Shown piece after piece: positions 42,125 to 50,762 of a stretch of 64,000 nucleotides of DNA. Source of the DNA: Streptomyces griseosporeus (GTDB lineage Bacteria > Actinomycetota > Actinomycetes > Streptomycetales > Streptomycetaceae). Both the position numbers and the translations under genes were made by a program. The first letter of the stretch is position 1. Every line of letters begins with the position of its first letter. The stretch covers positions 186,001 to 250,000 of the forward strand of contig NZ_BNBR01000001.1 of assembly GCF_014656055.1 (NCBI RefSeq), given 5' to 3'. The notes beneath the pieces are model-generated. The model was not told the origin of the DNA. It worked only from the letters and a program-made list of their open reading frames with translations, and did no database searches.

Positions 42125-42189
42125 AGCCTAGGGACCGCCGATACGGACCTGTTGTCTGCGCGCGCCCGGGTTCTTTGCTGTGAGTGCCG
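42125..42189 (-). promoter_or_regulatory. Tandem AraC-type box promoter, site j (weaker)
   Basis: On the minus strand CGGCACTCACAGCAAAG (42189-42173) and GGGCGCGCGCAGACAAC (42167-42151), 22-bp period, are followed by TAGGCT (42130-42125). It faces the DUF5709 gene. Confidence 0.5.
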
Positions 42190-42222
42190 TGCCTTGGCGA
42201 TCTGCTGCCCGATCGGCCGGGC

Positions 42223-42286
42223 ATGCCTTCACAGGCAAAGGTGCGTGCGTTCCCCGGCAAGGCCGCCTGGGCGCCGGACCTTACGT
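42223..42286 (+). promoter_or_regulatory. Tandem AraC-type box promoter, site i
   Basis: Boxes ATGCCTTCACAGGCAAA (42223) and GTGCGTTCCCCGGCAAG (42245), 22-bp period, are followed by TTACGT at 42281-42286. It faces the SsgA-like gene about 157 nt downstream and is back to back with site j. Confidence 0.6.
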
Positions 42287-42442
42287 TGCGGACTCCCACC
42301 TGTTGACCTCTACCCAGGGAATCGCACATGTCGCAAGGGAAGCCGACGGCCGTCGGCACTCAGTTCGGGATTTTCAGCGTCGGCGACGTCACGCCCGGGA
42401 CACACAGCGCCCCGGGGACCTGAGGTGAGGGGGTCCTTCGTC

Positions 42443-42901
42443 ATGAACCCGCACTCGCTTCCGTGCGACGGGGTGCGACCGCCCGACGGCGTCATCACCC
42501 TCTCCCTGACCACCAGGCTGGTGCTGGGAGGGGACAGGACGGCACCGCTCGCGGTGTGCTTCCGCTACGACCCGCGGCAGCCCTTCTCGGTGCTCCTGGA
42601 CCTGCATGAGCCAGGTGGTCCGGACAGTGCCCGCTGGGTCTTCGCACGGGACCTCCTCCAGTCCGGTCTGCACCGGCCCTCCGGGGAGGGTGAGGTCCGC
42701 GTCTGGCCGCCGTACTGCTGCAACGACAGACCGGACGTCCGCATGATGCTGCGCGCCGGCGCGGCGTCGGCGCTGATCGACGTCCCGGCCCAGCCGCTGC
42801 GTGAGTGGCTGGTCTCCACGTGGGAGGCGGTTCCTCCCGGCGACGAGAGCGCTCTGATCGACTGGGACGCGGTCACGGAGGCACTGCTCGGAGAGGGCTG
42901 A
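42443..42901 (+). CDS. SsgA-like protein (SALP) of sporulation/cell division
   Basis: 152 aa from ATG 42443 (GAGGGGG about 9 nt upstream). It contains the SALP pattern: ITLSLTTRLVLGGDRTAPLAVCFRYDP, then PFSVLLDLHEPGG, WVFARDLLQSGL and RVWP. SsgA-like proteins are confined to sporulating actinomycetes and help place septa or remodel peptidoglycan during sporulation. The exact paralogue cannot be named by eye. It is apparently under tandem-box site i. A hairpin/dyad at 42936-42963 follows. Confidence 0.9.
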   Translation: MNPHSLPCDGVRPPDGVITLSLTTRLVLGGDRTAPLAVCFRYDPRQPFSVLLDLHEPGGPDSARWVFARDLLQSGLHRPSGEGEVRVWPPYCCNDRPDVRMMLRAGAASALIDVPAQPLREWLVSTWEAVPPGDESALIDWDAVTEALLGEG

Positions 42902-42935
42902 GGAGCCACGGCCGTCTGCTGTGGGGGAACGGGCC

Positions 42936-43000
42936 GTGCACGGTGGGGCCAGCCACCGTGCACGGGGGGACAACGCTCATCGGCTCAGCGCTCCTATCGT
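42936..43000 (+). promoter_or_regulatory. Tandem AraC-type box promoter, site f, overlapping a perfect hairpin
   Basis: Boxes GTGCACGGTGGGGCCAG (42936) and GTGCACGGGGGGACAAC (42958), 22-bp period, are followed by TATCGT at 42995-43000. Positions 42936-42946 and 42953-42963 also form a perfect 11-bp inverted repeat, which may terminate the SsgA-like gene, so part of the repeat match has another explanation. It faces the hydrolase gene at 43221. Confidence 0.6.
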
Positions 43001-43220
43001 GAGGGCGGCGCGAGACCCGGCCAGGGGAACGGCTCCGCACGGCGTCGGACCGGTCCGGCCGGTCCGGCAACCGGCCGTGGTCGCGTCGGCCGGAGCCGCC
43101 GGCAAGGCGTCGGGTCTCTGTCAGGCACCCCCGACGAGGTGAGCACAGCGGACGAAGCGCGGTCCGTGCACGCTCCGGGACGGGAGTGTCCCCATCCCCC
43201 CATCGAGGAGCCGCATCCCC

Positions 43221-43937
43221 ATGATCACTCCCCCGACCGCCCTGCTCGTCCACGGCGCCTTCGCCGACTCGGCCGGCTGGTCCGCCGTCATCGGTGCCTT
43301 GCAGGGCCACGGCATTCCGGTGCTGGCCCCGCCCAACCCGCTGCGCGGCCTGGCCTCCGACGCCGCCTACATAGCGTCGCTGACAGCCCAGATCGACGGC
43401 ACCGTCGTCCTGGTGGGGCACTCCTACGGCGGTGCGGTCGTCTCCGTGGCGGGGACCGCGGACAACGTGGTGGGCCTGGTCTACATCGCGGCCTACATGC
43501 CCGCGGAGGGCGAGAGCCTCGGCGAGCTGCAGGAACGCTTCCTGCCCTCGTTGTTGACGGACAGCCTCCGGGCGAGGACCTACCCGCGGGAGAACGGCGA
43601 GCCGGGCGTCGAGGTCACCATCGCCGAGGGCGCGTTCCCGGCCGTCTTCGCGGCCGATCTGCCGCCCGAGACCGCCCGGGTGCTCGCGGCGGCCCAACGC
43701 CCGGTGGCAGCCGTGGCGTTCAGCGAGAGGGCTTCCGCCGCGGCCTGGCGGACCAAACCGTCCTGGGTTCTGGTGGCCGGCGCCGACAAGGCCATCAACC
43801 CGGAGGTGGAGCGCTTCGGCGCCAAGCGCGCCGGTTCGACGGTGATCGAGGTCGACGGAGCCTCGCACGCCGTGGCCGTCTCCCAGCCCGGCGAAGTCGC
43901 CGAGCTGATCCGCGACGCCGTACGTGCGACGACCTGA
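43221..43937 (+). CDS. Alpha/beta hydrolase, EstC type (paralogue)
   Basis: 238 aa. TALLVHGAFADSAGW, nucleophile VGHSYGGA, WRTKPSWVLVAGADKAINP with the acid, and a histidine in GASHAVAVSQP give the complete triad. It closely resembles the proteins at 30561 and in the split gene at 29639-30489, so the region holds three copies of one esterase lineage. ATG 43221 follows CGAGGAG by about 9 nt. It is preceded by site f. The LtrA gene begins just after, or overlapping, its end. Confidence 0.9.
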   Translation: MITPPTALLVHGAFADSAGWSAVIGALQGHGIPVLAPPNPLRGLASDAAYIASLTAQIDGTVVLVGHSYGGAVVSVAGTADNVVGLVYIAAYMPAEGESLGELQERFLPSLLTDSLRARTYPRENGEPGVEVTIAEGAFPAVFAADLPPETARVLAAAQRPVAAVAFSERASAAAWRTKPSWVLVAGADKAINPEVERFGAKRAGSTVIEVDGASHAVAVSQPGEVAELIRDAVRATT

Positions 43938-43977
43938 CGCCGTGCGCCGGACATCCGACACGTCCCGGCGGCGCACC

Positions 43978-45132
43978 ATGGCGGGCCGCGACCCGCGAGA
44001 GGCCCACCGGACGGCGACCCCCCTCGAACTCTTCGTCGACCTGTGCTTCGTCGTGGCCGTCGCCCAGGCCTCGCAAGGTCTGCACGAGGCGTTGGCGGAC
44101 GCTCGCTACGCCCACGGCGCGCTGCGCTTCGCGCTGGTCTTCTTCACCATCTGGTGGGCCTGGATGAACTTCACCTGGTTCGCCTCCGCCTACGACCCCG
44201 ACGACCTCCCCTACCGCCTGACGGTGCTCGTCCAGATCACCGGGTCGCTCGTCCTGGCCGCCGGTGTCGCCCACGCCTTCGACCGCGGCGACCTGCTGGT
44301 CATCACCCTGGGATACGCGGTGCTGCGCACGGCGCTGGCCGCGTTGTGGGTCCGGGCCGGGCTGGCCGACCCCGCCCGGCGCAGGACGACGCTGAGGTTC
44401 GCGACCGGTGTGACGGTGTGCCAGGCCGGTTGGCTGTCGCTGCTCCTGCTGCCCGCCGCGGCCCGGCTGCCGGGCATCGTGGTGATGGTCCTCGCCGAGG
44501 TGCTGGTGCCCGTGTGGGCGCAGTCGGCCGGGATGACGCCCTGGCATCCGCGTCACATCGCCGAGCGCTACGAGCTGTTCACCCTCATCGTGCTCGGTGA
44601 GACGGTCACCGCGGCCACCGTCGCCGTCCGCGGGGCGTTCGAACGGAGCCACGGCACGGGCGCGCTGTACGCACTGGCCGGCGGCGGCCTGCTGATGGCC
44701 TTCGCCATGTGGTGGCTGTACTTCGCCAAGCCGGCGCACACGCTTCTGGCCAGCACGCACCGCGCCCACCGCAGACGGTTCACCTGGGCATACGGCCACT
44801 ACCTCGTCTTCACGTCGGCCGCGGCGGAAGGAGCGGGCCTTGCCACCTACGCCGACCACCTCACCGGGCGCACCGCCATGTCGTCCGCGGCCGCCGGCCT
44901 GGCCGTGACCGTTCCGGCCGCCGTCTTCCTCGTCACCGTCTGGGCCGTGCACCTCCGGCCGCACCAGACGCGCGGGAGTGAGGGCGTGCCGTTCGCCGTC
45001 GCTGGCGCCGGCATCCTGTCGGCCGCCTGGTCACCGGCCCCCGCACTGGTCACCGGCCTGCTCCTGGCCGCCCTGGTCGCGGTGGTGACGCTGCGACAGA
45101 GCCGGAGTGACGGGCAGGCCGCGCCGGAGTGA
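43978..45132 (+). CDS. LtrA-family (low temperature requirement A) membrane protein
   Basis: 384 aa from ATG 43978 (MAGRDPREAHRTATPLELFVDLCFVVAVAQ); a GTG at 43924 overlapping the hydrolase gene is an alternative start. About ten to eleven hydrophobic segments and the signature ATPLELFVDLCFV at the N-terminus and ERYELFTLIVLGETV in the middle define the LtrA family. The biochemical role is unknown. It is probably co-transcribed with the preceding hydrolase and therefore also under site f. Confidence 0.88.
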   Translation: MAGRDPREAHRTATPLELFVDLCFVVAVAQASQGLHEALADARYAHGALRFALVFFTIWWAWMNFTWFASAYDPDDLPYRLTVLVQITGSLVLAAGVAHAFDRGDLLVITLGYAVLRTALAALWVRAGLADPARRRTTLRFATGVTVCQAGWLSLLLLPAAARLPGIVVMVLAEVLVPVWAQSAGMTPWHPRHIAERYELFTLIVLGETVTAATVAVRGAFERSHGTGALYALAGGGLLMAFAMWWLYFAKPAHTLLASTHRAHRRRFTWAYGHYLVFTSAAAEGAGLATYADHLTGRTAMSSAAAGLAVTVPAAVFLVTVWAVHLRPHQTRGSEGVPFAVAGAGILSAAWSPAPALVTGLLLAALVAVVTLRQSRSDGQAAPE

Positions 45133-45150
45133 CGGGCCGGCCACGCCGCG

Positions 45151-45215
45151 GTGCGCTACGGGTCAACCCCCGGTGCACTGACCGGAAAAGGGCTGCTCCC
45201 GTCCCGGCCTAGCGT
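45151..45215 (+). promoter_or_regulatory. Tandem AraC-type box promoter, site d
   Basis: Boxes GTGCGCTACGGGTCAAC (45151) and GTGCACTGACCGGAAAA (45173), 22-bp period, are followed by TAGCGT at 45210-45215. It faces the isochorismatase-like operon. Confidence 0.72.
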
Positions 45216-45344
45216 TCCTGTCGTAACGCCGCACGAGGCCCCCGAGGGCGCTTCACCGGCTTCTCCTCCCGCACTCCGGTGCGGATGTTCTCCCCGGTCG
45301 TGGACGGCCGTCCGCGACATTTGTTCCCCTCGAAAGGTAGCGTC

Positions 45345-46007
45345 ATGGTCGACTTCGCTCAGGTCAGTGCTGCTCCGGCTCCGGACCTGCTGACGCCGGA
45401 CAACTGCGCGGTGCTGTTCGTGGACCACCAGCCGCAGATGTTCTTCGGCACGGGCAGCAGTGACCGTACCGCGATCATCAACGCGACGGTGGGCCTGGCG
45501 AAGGCCGCCAAGGTCTTCGACGTTCCGGTCGTGCTGAGCACCGTGGCCGCGGAGTCCTTCTCCGGCCCCCTCATGCCGCAGCTCGCGGACGTCTTCCCGG
45601 ACCAGAAGATCGTCGACCGCAGCACGATGAACGCCTGGGAGGACACCAACTTCGTCGAGGCCGTCAAGGCCACCGGCCGGACCAAGCTCGTCATCGCCGG
45701 ACTCTGGACCGAGGTGTGCGTGGTCCTGCCCGCCCTGTCCGCGCTCGCCCAGGGCTACGAGGTCTACGTCGTCACCGACGCCTCCGGCGGAGTCAGCCCG
45801 CAGGCCCACGAGCACGCCGTGCAGCGGATGGTCCAGGCCGGGGTGGTGCCGGTCACCTGGGTTCAGGTCCTGCTCGAACTCCAGCGCGACTGGGCGCGCA
45901 CGGAGACGTACCTGCCGGTCATGGACGTCGTGAAGGAACACGGCGGCACCTACGGACTCGGCGTCGTCTACGCCCAGACCGTCATCGGCGCGCACGCCGC
46001 CGGCTGA
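45345..46007 (+). CDS. Isochorismatase-family (cysteine hydrolase) protein
   Basis: 220 aa from ATG 45345 with GAAAGG upstream. The catalytic triad of the family is visible: Asp in LFVDHQPQM, a Lys in the TGRTKLVIAG strand region, and Cys in GLWTEVCVVLPAL. This group is usually annotated YcaC-like or hydrolase of small amides; true isochorismatase activity is not implied. First gene of a plus-strand run with DoxX, DUF1275, MFS and pirin genes, starting at tandem-box site d. Confidence 0.88.
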   Translation: MVDFAQVSAAPAPDLLTPDNCAVLFVDHQPQMFFGTGSSDRTAIINATVGLAKAAKVFDVPVVLSTVAAESFSGPLMPQLADVFPDQKIVDRSTMNAWEDTNFVEAVKATGRTKLVIAGLWTEVCVVLPALSALAQGYEVYVVTDASGGVSPQAHEHAVQRMVQAGVVPVTWVQVLLELQRDWARTETYLPVMDVVKEHGGTYGLGVVYAQTVIGAHAAG

Positions 46008-46056
46008 CCCGGGCTCCCACGGCGACGACACACGTCAGGAACAGGCAGAACACGTG

Positions 46057-46593
46057 ATGGACAGCGGACTGTTGGTGCTGCGGCTGGTGGTGGGGCTCCT
46101 CATCGCCGGACACGGCGTGCAGAAAGTCAGTTTCCGGCTGGGCGGCGGCGGGCTGGCCGGAGGGACCGAGGAGTTCCGCCGTGACGGTTTCCGCGGGGGG
46201 CGGCTCACCGCCGTCGCCGCGGGCGGCAGCCAGATCGGCGCCGGCCTGTTCCTGGCGGCCGGCCTCCTCACTCCCCTCGCGGCGCTGGCCGCGACGGGGG
46301 TGATGACGGTGGCCGGCACCGTGAAGCGGCACAAGGGGCTGTGGGTACAGAACGACGGTTACGAGTACCCGCTGGTCCTCGTCACCGTCTCCGCCGCCCT
46401 GGCGCTCACCGGGCCGGGCGACTGGTCGCTCGACCACCTGCTCGGGCTCCCCTCCTGGCCCCTGTGGGCAGCGGTGACGGCGATCGTGATCGGCCCGGTC
46501 AGCGGGCTGGTCACCCGCACCGTGCTGCACCACCCGCCCGCCGCGGAGGCCCTGACGGACGGGAGGACGCGGCATGCGCGGACTGCTGACTGA
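46057..46593 (+). CDS. DoxX-family membrane protein
   Basis: 178 aa; four hydrophobic segments with LLVLRLVVGLLIAGHGVQK at the start and ATGVMTVAGTVKRHKGLW in the middle, the DoxX/SURF4-type layout. The start is ATG 46057 or the adjacent in-frame GTG 46054. It sits 49 nt after the isochorismatase-like gene and overlaps the next gene by 20 nt. DoxX proteins are linked to oxidative-stress membrane complexes in actinobacteria; the role here is unproven. Confidence 0.85.
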   Translation: MDSGLLVLRLVVGLLIAGHGVQKVSFRLGGGGLAGGTEEFRRDGFRGGRLTAVAAGGSQIGAGLFLAAGLLTPLAALAATGVMTVAGTVKRHKGLWVQNDGYEYPLVLVTVSAALALTGPGDWSLDHLLGLPSWPLWAAVTAIVIGPVSGLVTRTVLHHPPAAEALTDGRTRHARTAD

Positions 46594-47311
46594 CGCCGGC
46601 CGCACCCTCGTCCCGCCCAGCGGCGACCGGCACGGACCCCTGCCGCCCTTGATGCTGGGCCTGACGGTGGTGACCGGCCTCATCGACGCCGTCACCTATC
46701 TGGCGCTCGGGCACGTCTTCGTCGCCAACATGACGGGCAACGTCGTCTTCCTCGGCTTCGCCCTGGCCGGCGCGCCGGGTCTGTCCGCGCCCGCGTCCGT
46801 CGTCTCGATGGTGTCGTTCCTCGCCGGAGCCCTGGCGGGGGGACGCTTCGGCACCCGTTACGCCGCGCACCGCGGACGGATGCTGACCGCGGCCACCGCG
46901 ATCCAGACGCTGCTCGTCGCAGGGACGGTGCTCACCGTCGCGGTCGCACACGGGCAGGTCACCGGCACGGTGAAGTACCTCCTCATCGTGTTGCTGGGGC
47001 TCACCATGGGCCTCCAGAACGCCGTCGCCCGCCGCCTCGGCGTCCCGGACCTGACGACGACCGTCCTGACCCTGACCCTGACCGGACTGGCCGCCGACTC
47101 CGCCCCGGCCGGCGGGGCGGCACCGCGGCCGGGCCGGCGGATCCTGTCCGTCCTGGCCATGTTCCTCGGGGCCCTGGCGGGAGCCCTCCTGCTGCGGCAC
47201 GCCGAACTCCTGCCCGTACTCGCCCTGGCGCTGCTGCTGCTCGCGGCGACGCTGATCACCGTGCGCCGCCACTGGACGTCCGACGCCGCCTGGACGCGGC
47301 CTCAGTCGTGA
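46574..47311 (+). CDS. DUF1275 (YoaK-like) membrane protein
   Basis: 245 aa, about six hydrophobic segments, with GLIDAVTYLALGHVFVANMTGNVVF near the N-terminus and TMGLQNAVARRLGVPDLTTTVLT in the middle, both diagnostic of DUF1275/YoaK. Function is unknown, probably transport. It overlaps the DoxX gene by 20 nt. Confidence 0.88.
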   Translation: MRGLLTDAGRTLVPPSGDRHGPLPPLMLGLTVVTGLIDAVTYLALGHVFVANMTGNVVFLGFALAGAPGLSAPASVVSMVSFLAGALAGGRFGTRYAAHRGRMLTAATAIQTLLVAGTVLTVAVAHGQVTGTVKYLLIVLLGLTMGLQNAVARRLGVPDLTTTVLTLTLTGLAADSAPAGGAAPRPGRRILSVLAMFLGALAGALLLRHAELLPVLALALLLLAATLITVRRHWTSDAAWTRPQS

Positions 47312-47591
47312 ACCCGGGCAACGACGGAGGCGGGCCGGGCCGGGCCGGGAGCGCGGCGGAGAGCTGGGCGGGAAGCCCGACGGGGAGCCGGGCGGGAAGC
47401 ACGACGGCGAGCCGAGCCACCGGGGCCGCGGGGAGCCGGGCCACAGGGGCGGCGGGGATCACGGCAATCCGGGCAGGAACCCGGAACCTAACCCGGCAGC
47501 AAGTCCCGCGGCCACGGCCTGGGCACCGCTCGCGGTACGTGTCTTCCGCGCGCTGTGGGTCGCGCAGCTGGTCTCCAACACCGGCACCTGG

Positions 47592-49142
47592 ATGCAGACG
47601 GTCGGCGCCCAGTGGCTGCTGGTCGGGCACGATGCCTCCCTGGTGACGCTCGTGCAGACCGCCTCCAGCCTCCCCGTCGTCCTGCTCGCGCTGCCCTCCG
47701 GTGTGCTGGCCGACCGCTACGACCGCCGCAAGGTGCTCCTGGCCGCCCAGTTCGCCCTGCTCGCCGTCTCCACCGCACTGACGGTGCTCGCCTTCCAGGA
47801 CGCTCTGACCCCCGTACCGCTGCTCGGCCTCACCTTCCTCCTGGGCTGCGGTACGGCTCTGATGGGCCCGGCCTGGCAGGCGGTCCAGCCGGAACTGGTG
47901 GAGCGTGAGCAGCTCGGGCAGGCGGCGGCGCTGGGCGCGGTGAACATGAATCTGGCGCGCGCCGTGGGTCCCGCCCTGGGCGGAGCGGTGGTCGCCGCGG
48001 CGGGCGCGGGCTGGGTCTTCGCCTTCAACTCCCTGTCCTTCCTGGGGATCGCGGGCGTGCTGCTGTGGTGGCGACGGCCGCCGGGACCGCGGCCCGTGGC
48101 CCCGGACGAAGGGCTCCTCGCCGCCGTCCAGGCGGGCCGCCGCTACGTCTGGCACGCCCCCGGTGTGCGGCGCGTCCTGCTGCGCACGGCGCTGTTCGTG
48201 CCGGGCGGGGCCGCCCTGTGGTCGCTGCTGCCGCTCGTCGCGAGCCGCTCCCTGGGGCTCGGTTCGGGCGGGTACGGCCTGCTGCTCGGCGTCGTCGGCG
48301 TCGGCGCGGTCGGCGGTGCCTTCGCCCTGCCCCTGATCCGGCACCGGCTGGATGCCAACGGCATGCTCGCAGCGGGGGCGGTCGTCTTCGCCGCGACGCT
48401 GACCGTGCTGGCGACGACCCGGCTGCCCTGGCTCGCGGCCGTCGCCCTGCTGCCCGCGGGCACCGCCTGGATCGCAGTGCTGTCCACCCTCAACTCCGCC
48501 GTACAGCAACGTCTGCCCGGCTGGGTGAGGGGCCGAGGACTCGCCGTGTACCTGGTGGTGTTCCAGGGCGGGCAGGCGCTCACCGCGCCGGTGTGGGGGC
48601 TGCTGGCCGACGGGCTGGGACTCACCGCGTCCCTGCTGATCGGCGCCGCCGTGCTGGTGGCGGGCGCCCTGAGCGTGCGCCGCCGGCCGCTGCACGCGGC
48701 GGACGATGCCGACCCGAGCCCTTCCGATCACTGGCCCGCCCCGCCTCTGGTGTTCGAGCCGGGCCCGGCCGACGGCCCGGTGCTCGTCTCCGTCGTCTAC
48801 CGCGTCGGCCCCGGGCACAGGGCCGCGTTCGTCGACCGCATGAGACACGTTGCCCGTTCCCGGCGCCGTACGGGAGCGCTGACCTGGGGTCTTTATCAGG
48901 ACGGCACGAATCCCGACCGGTTCGTCGAGAACTACGTCGTCGCCTCCTGGGCGGAGCACCTGGCCCAGCACCACATCCGGCTCACCGCCCATGACCGCCG
49001 TTTCGAGGAACAGGCGCGCGCACTGCTCCTGGACGGCACCACACCTGAGGTCACCCATGCCTTCGACGCCGGCGCCGGCGTCCTGGTGGCCGGCAGACCG
49101 ACGGTCGAAGGCACCGCACAAGGAGAAAGGACAACGCCATGA
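47592..49142 (+). CDS. MFS_3 (EntS-like) exporter with unresolved 5' end
   Basis: 516 aa from ATG 47592, but family homology (WAPLAVRVFRALWVAQL...SNTGTW) continues in frame upstream to about 47508 and includes the first membrane helix. No ATG, GTG or TTG exists in that frame before it. A GTG at 47308, overlapping the DUF1275 stop, opens in a different frame through a GC-rich repetitive stretch, so a one-base frame change is likely there. The body has about 11 helices with GVLADRYDRRKVLL. The C-terminal about 140 residues form a soluble monooxygenase-like (ABM) domain. The stop overlaps the pirin start (ATGA). Confidence 0.82.
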   Translation: MQTVGAQWLLVGHDASLVTLVQTASSLPVVLLALPSGVLADRYDRRKVLLAAQFALLAVSTALTVLAFQDALTPVPLLGLTFLLGCGTALMGPAWQAVQPELVEREQLGQAAALGAVNMNLARAVGPALGGAVVAAAGAGWVFAFNSLSFLGIAGVLLWWRRPPGPRPVAPDEGLLAAVQAGRRYVWHAPGVRRVLLRTALFVPGGAALWSLLPLVASRSLGLGSGGYGLLLGVVGVGAVGGAFALPLIRHRLDANGMLAAGAVVFAATLTVLATTRLPWLAAVALLPAGTAWIAVLSTLNSAVQQRLPGWVRGRGLAVYLVVFQGGQALTAPVWGLLADGLGLTASLLIGAAVLVAGALSVRRRPLHAADDADPSPSDHWPAPPLVFEPGPADGPVLVSVVYRVGPGHRAAFVDRMRHVARSRRRTGALTWGLYQDGTNPDRFVENYVVASWAEHLAQHHIRLTAHDRRFEEQARALLLDGTTPEVTHAFDAGAGVLVAGRPTVEGTAQGERTTP

Positions 49143-50119
49143 GCGACCTGGGACCCGAGCCGGCCCGACGACATCGCGACCTCGCGGAGCACACCGGCAC
49201 CCCACCGCAGGTCGAGGTCCTGACCGCGCGGGACGTCCCCCTGGGGGGCCCGAGGGCGATGACGGTGCGGCGCACTCTGCCGCAGCGGGCCAGGACGCTC
49301 ATCGGAGCCTGGTGCTTCGCGGACCACTACGGCCCTGATGACGTGGCCGAAACCGGGGGCATGGATGTCGCTCCGCACCCGCACACCGGCCTTCAGACGG
49401 TCAGCTGGCTGTTCAGCGGTGAGATCGAGCACCGGGACAGCCACGGCGTCCACGCCGTCGTGCGGCCCGGCGAACTGAACCTGATGACCGGCGGGCGCGG
49501 CGTCAGTCACTCCGAGGTGTCCACCGCCGGCACCCGCGTCCTGCACGGCGTACAGCTGTGGGTGGCCCTGCCCCGGGAGCACCGGCGTGCCGGTCGCGCC
49601 TTCCACCACCACGTACCGAGGCCTTTCCGCTACCACGGCTGCGAACTGCGGGTGTTCCTGGGCAGCCTGGCCGGGCGCACCTCTCCGGTGCCGACCTTCA
49701 CCCCGCTGCTCGGCGCGGAGATACGCCTGGATCCGCACGCGACGACCACCCTTCCGGTCGATCCGGCCTTCGAGCACGGCCTCCTGGTCGACCAGGGGCA
49801 CATCACCCTGGCCGACACCTCCCTCCGCCCCTCCGACCTCGGTTACCTGCCCCCGGGGCACGCCACATTGACCCTGGCGAACGACACGGGCGCGCCTGCC
49901 CGCGCCGTCCTGCTGGGCGGCCCGCCGTTCGGCGAGGAGATCGTCATGTGGTGGAACTTCGTGGGCCGAAGCCATGAGGACATCGCCGAGGCCAGACGGG
50001 CGTGGCAGGACGCCTCCGACCGTTTCGGCAGCGTCGAGGGATACGCCGGCGACCGCCTGCCCGCGCCCGCCCTCCCCAACGCCGTCCTCACCCCGCGCAA
50101 GAACCCCGACCAGTCCTGA
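49139..50119 (+). CDS. Pirin-family cupin protein
   Basis: 326 aa. The N-terminal cupin has DVAPHPHTGLQTVSWLFSGEIEHRDS, giving the HPH and ExxH-type iron ligands of pirin, and LMTGGRGVSHSE completes the site. The C-terminal Pirin_C domain ends GGPPFGEEIVMWWNFVGRS. Pirins bind iron and may act as quercetinases or redox-linked regulators. It is translationally coupled to the MFS gene and is the last intact gene of the run. Confidence 0.9.
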   Translation: MSDLGPEPARRHRDLAEHTGTPPQVEVLTARDVPLGGPRAMTVRRTLPQRARTLIGAWCFADHYGPDDVAETGGMDVAPHPHTGLQTVSWLFSGEIEHRDSHGVHAVVRPGELNLMTGGRGVSHSEVSTAGTRVLHGVQLWVALPREHRRAGRAFHHHVPRPFRYHGCELRVFLGSLAGRTSPVPTFTPLLGAEIRLDPHATTTLPVDPAFEHGLLVDQGHITLADTSLRPSDLGYLPPGHATLTLANDTGAPARAVLLGGPPFGEEIVMWWNFVGRSHEDIAEARRAWQDASDRFGSVEGYAGDRLPAPALPNAVLTPRKNPDQS

Positions 50120-50129
50120 GAGGCTCACC

Positions 50130-50228
50130 ATGACCCGACCCGACAGCACGCCGACCGTCCGGCACGTGGACGACAAGCACCGCTGCTCGCCTGGTTCCCC
50201 GTCACCGCCCGGGGGGAGTTGCCGCTGA
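50130..50228 (+). pseudogene. Remnant of a GNAT-type acetyltransferase gene
   Basis: ATG 50130 begins MTRPDSTPTVRHVDDKHR, which resembles the N-terminus of the small YjdJ-like acetyltransferases that often follow pirin genes. The next residues (CSPGSPSPPGG) are unrelated and a stop comes after 32 codons. The rest of the fold is not found in any frame before the MarR gene. Confidence 0.4.
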
Positions 50229-50260
50229 CCTCCGCGCCCGCCGTGCGCGGGGCTCCGGCC

Positions 50261-50728
50261 TCAGGAAGGACCCGGCTCTCCTGTGATCTCGGCCCGGGGC
50301 ATCGCAGCCAGTGTCTGCAGAGCGCGCAGGAAGCCGCGCCGGTCCTCCTCCGGAAGTCGCGCCAGCAGGCGCTCCTCCCGTTCCTGGATCGCCGATTGCA
50401 CCGTGTCACGCACTCGGCGCCCCTCCGCGGTGAGCGAGAGCAGACGCGCGCGCCGGTCGCGCGGATCGGGCTGCCGGTGGATGAGCCCGCGCTCCTCCAG
50501 GTCGTCGAGAACACCGATGATCCGTGTCTTGTCCGCGCCGATGTCCCGGGCCAGGGCTGCCTGGGTGTGTACAGGTTCGTCGTCGAGCCCCAGCAGGACC
50601 GCGTAGGCCCACATCGCCAGCCCGTGTTCGCGCAGTACCGGCAGCTCCGCGGCCACCAGCGCGCGCCCCAGCGGAACCATCATGGCCGCGAGGTCGGGGC
50701 GCCTTTCCGATTCGGTGTTCCCAGCCAT
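50261..50728 (-). CDS. MarR-family regulator
   Basis: 155 aa from ATG 50728. The winged-helix core includes VHTQAALARDIGADKTRIIGVLDDLEERGLIHR and the wing DPRDRRARLLSLTAEG. It is divergent from the DinB-like gene, with a perfect 7+3+7 palindrome at 50763-50779 in the 51-nt region between them, so it probably represses that gene and possibly itself. Ligand unknown. Confidence 0.9.
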   Translation of the reverse strand: MAGNTESERRPDLAAMMVPLGRALVAAELPVLREHGLAMWAYAVLLGLDDEPVHTQAALARDIGADKTRIIGVLDDLEERGLIHRQPDPRDRRARLLSLTAEGRRVRDTVQSAIQEREERLLARLPEEDRRGFLRALQTLAAMPRAEITGEPGPS

Positions 50729-50762
50729 GGCAGGACCATACTCGTGGACAGATAATAAGCGG

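Noticed and set aside
47256..49205. A 649-codon open frame on the minus strand
   Set aside because: It is antisense to the MFS and pirin genes and has no recognisable domain; a high-GC artefact.
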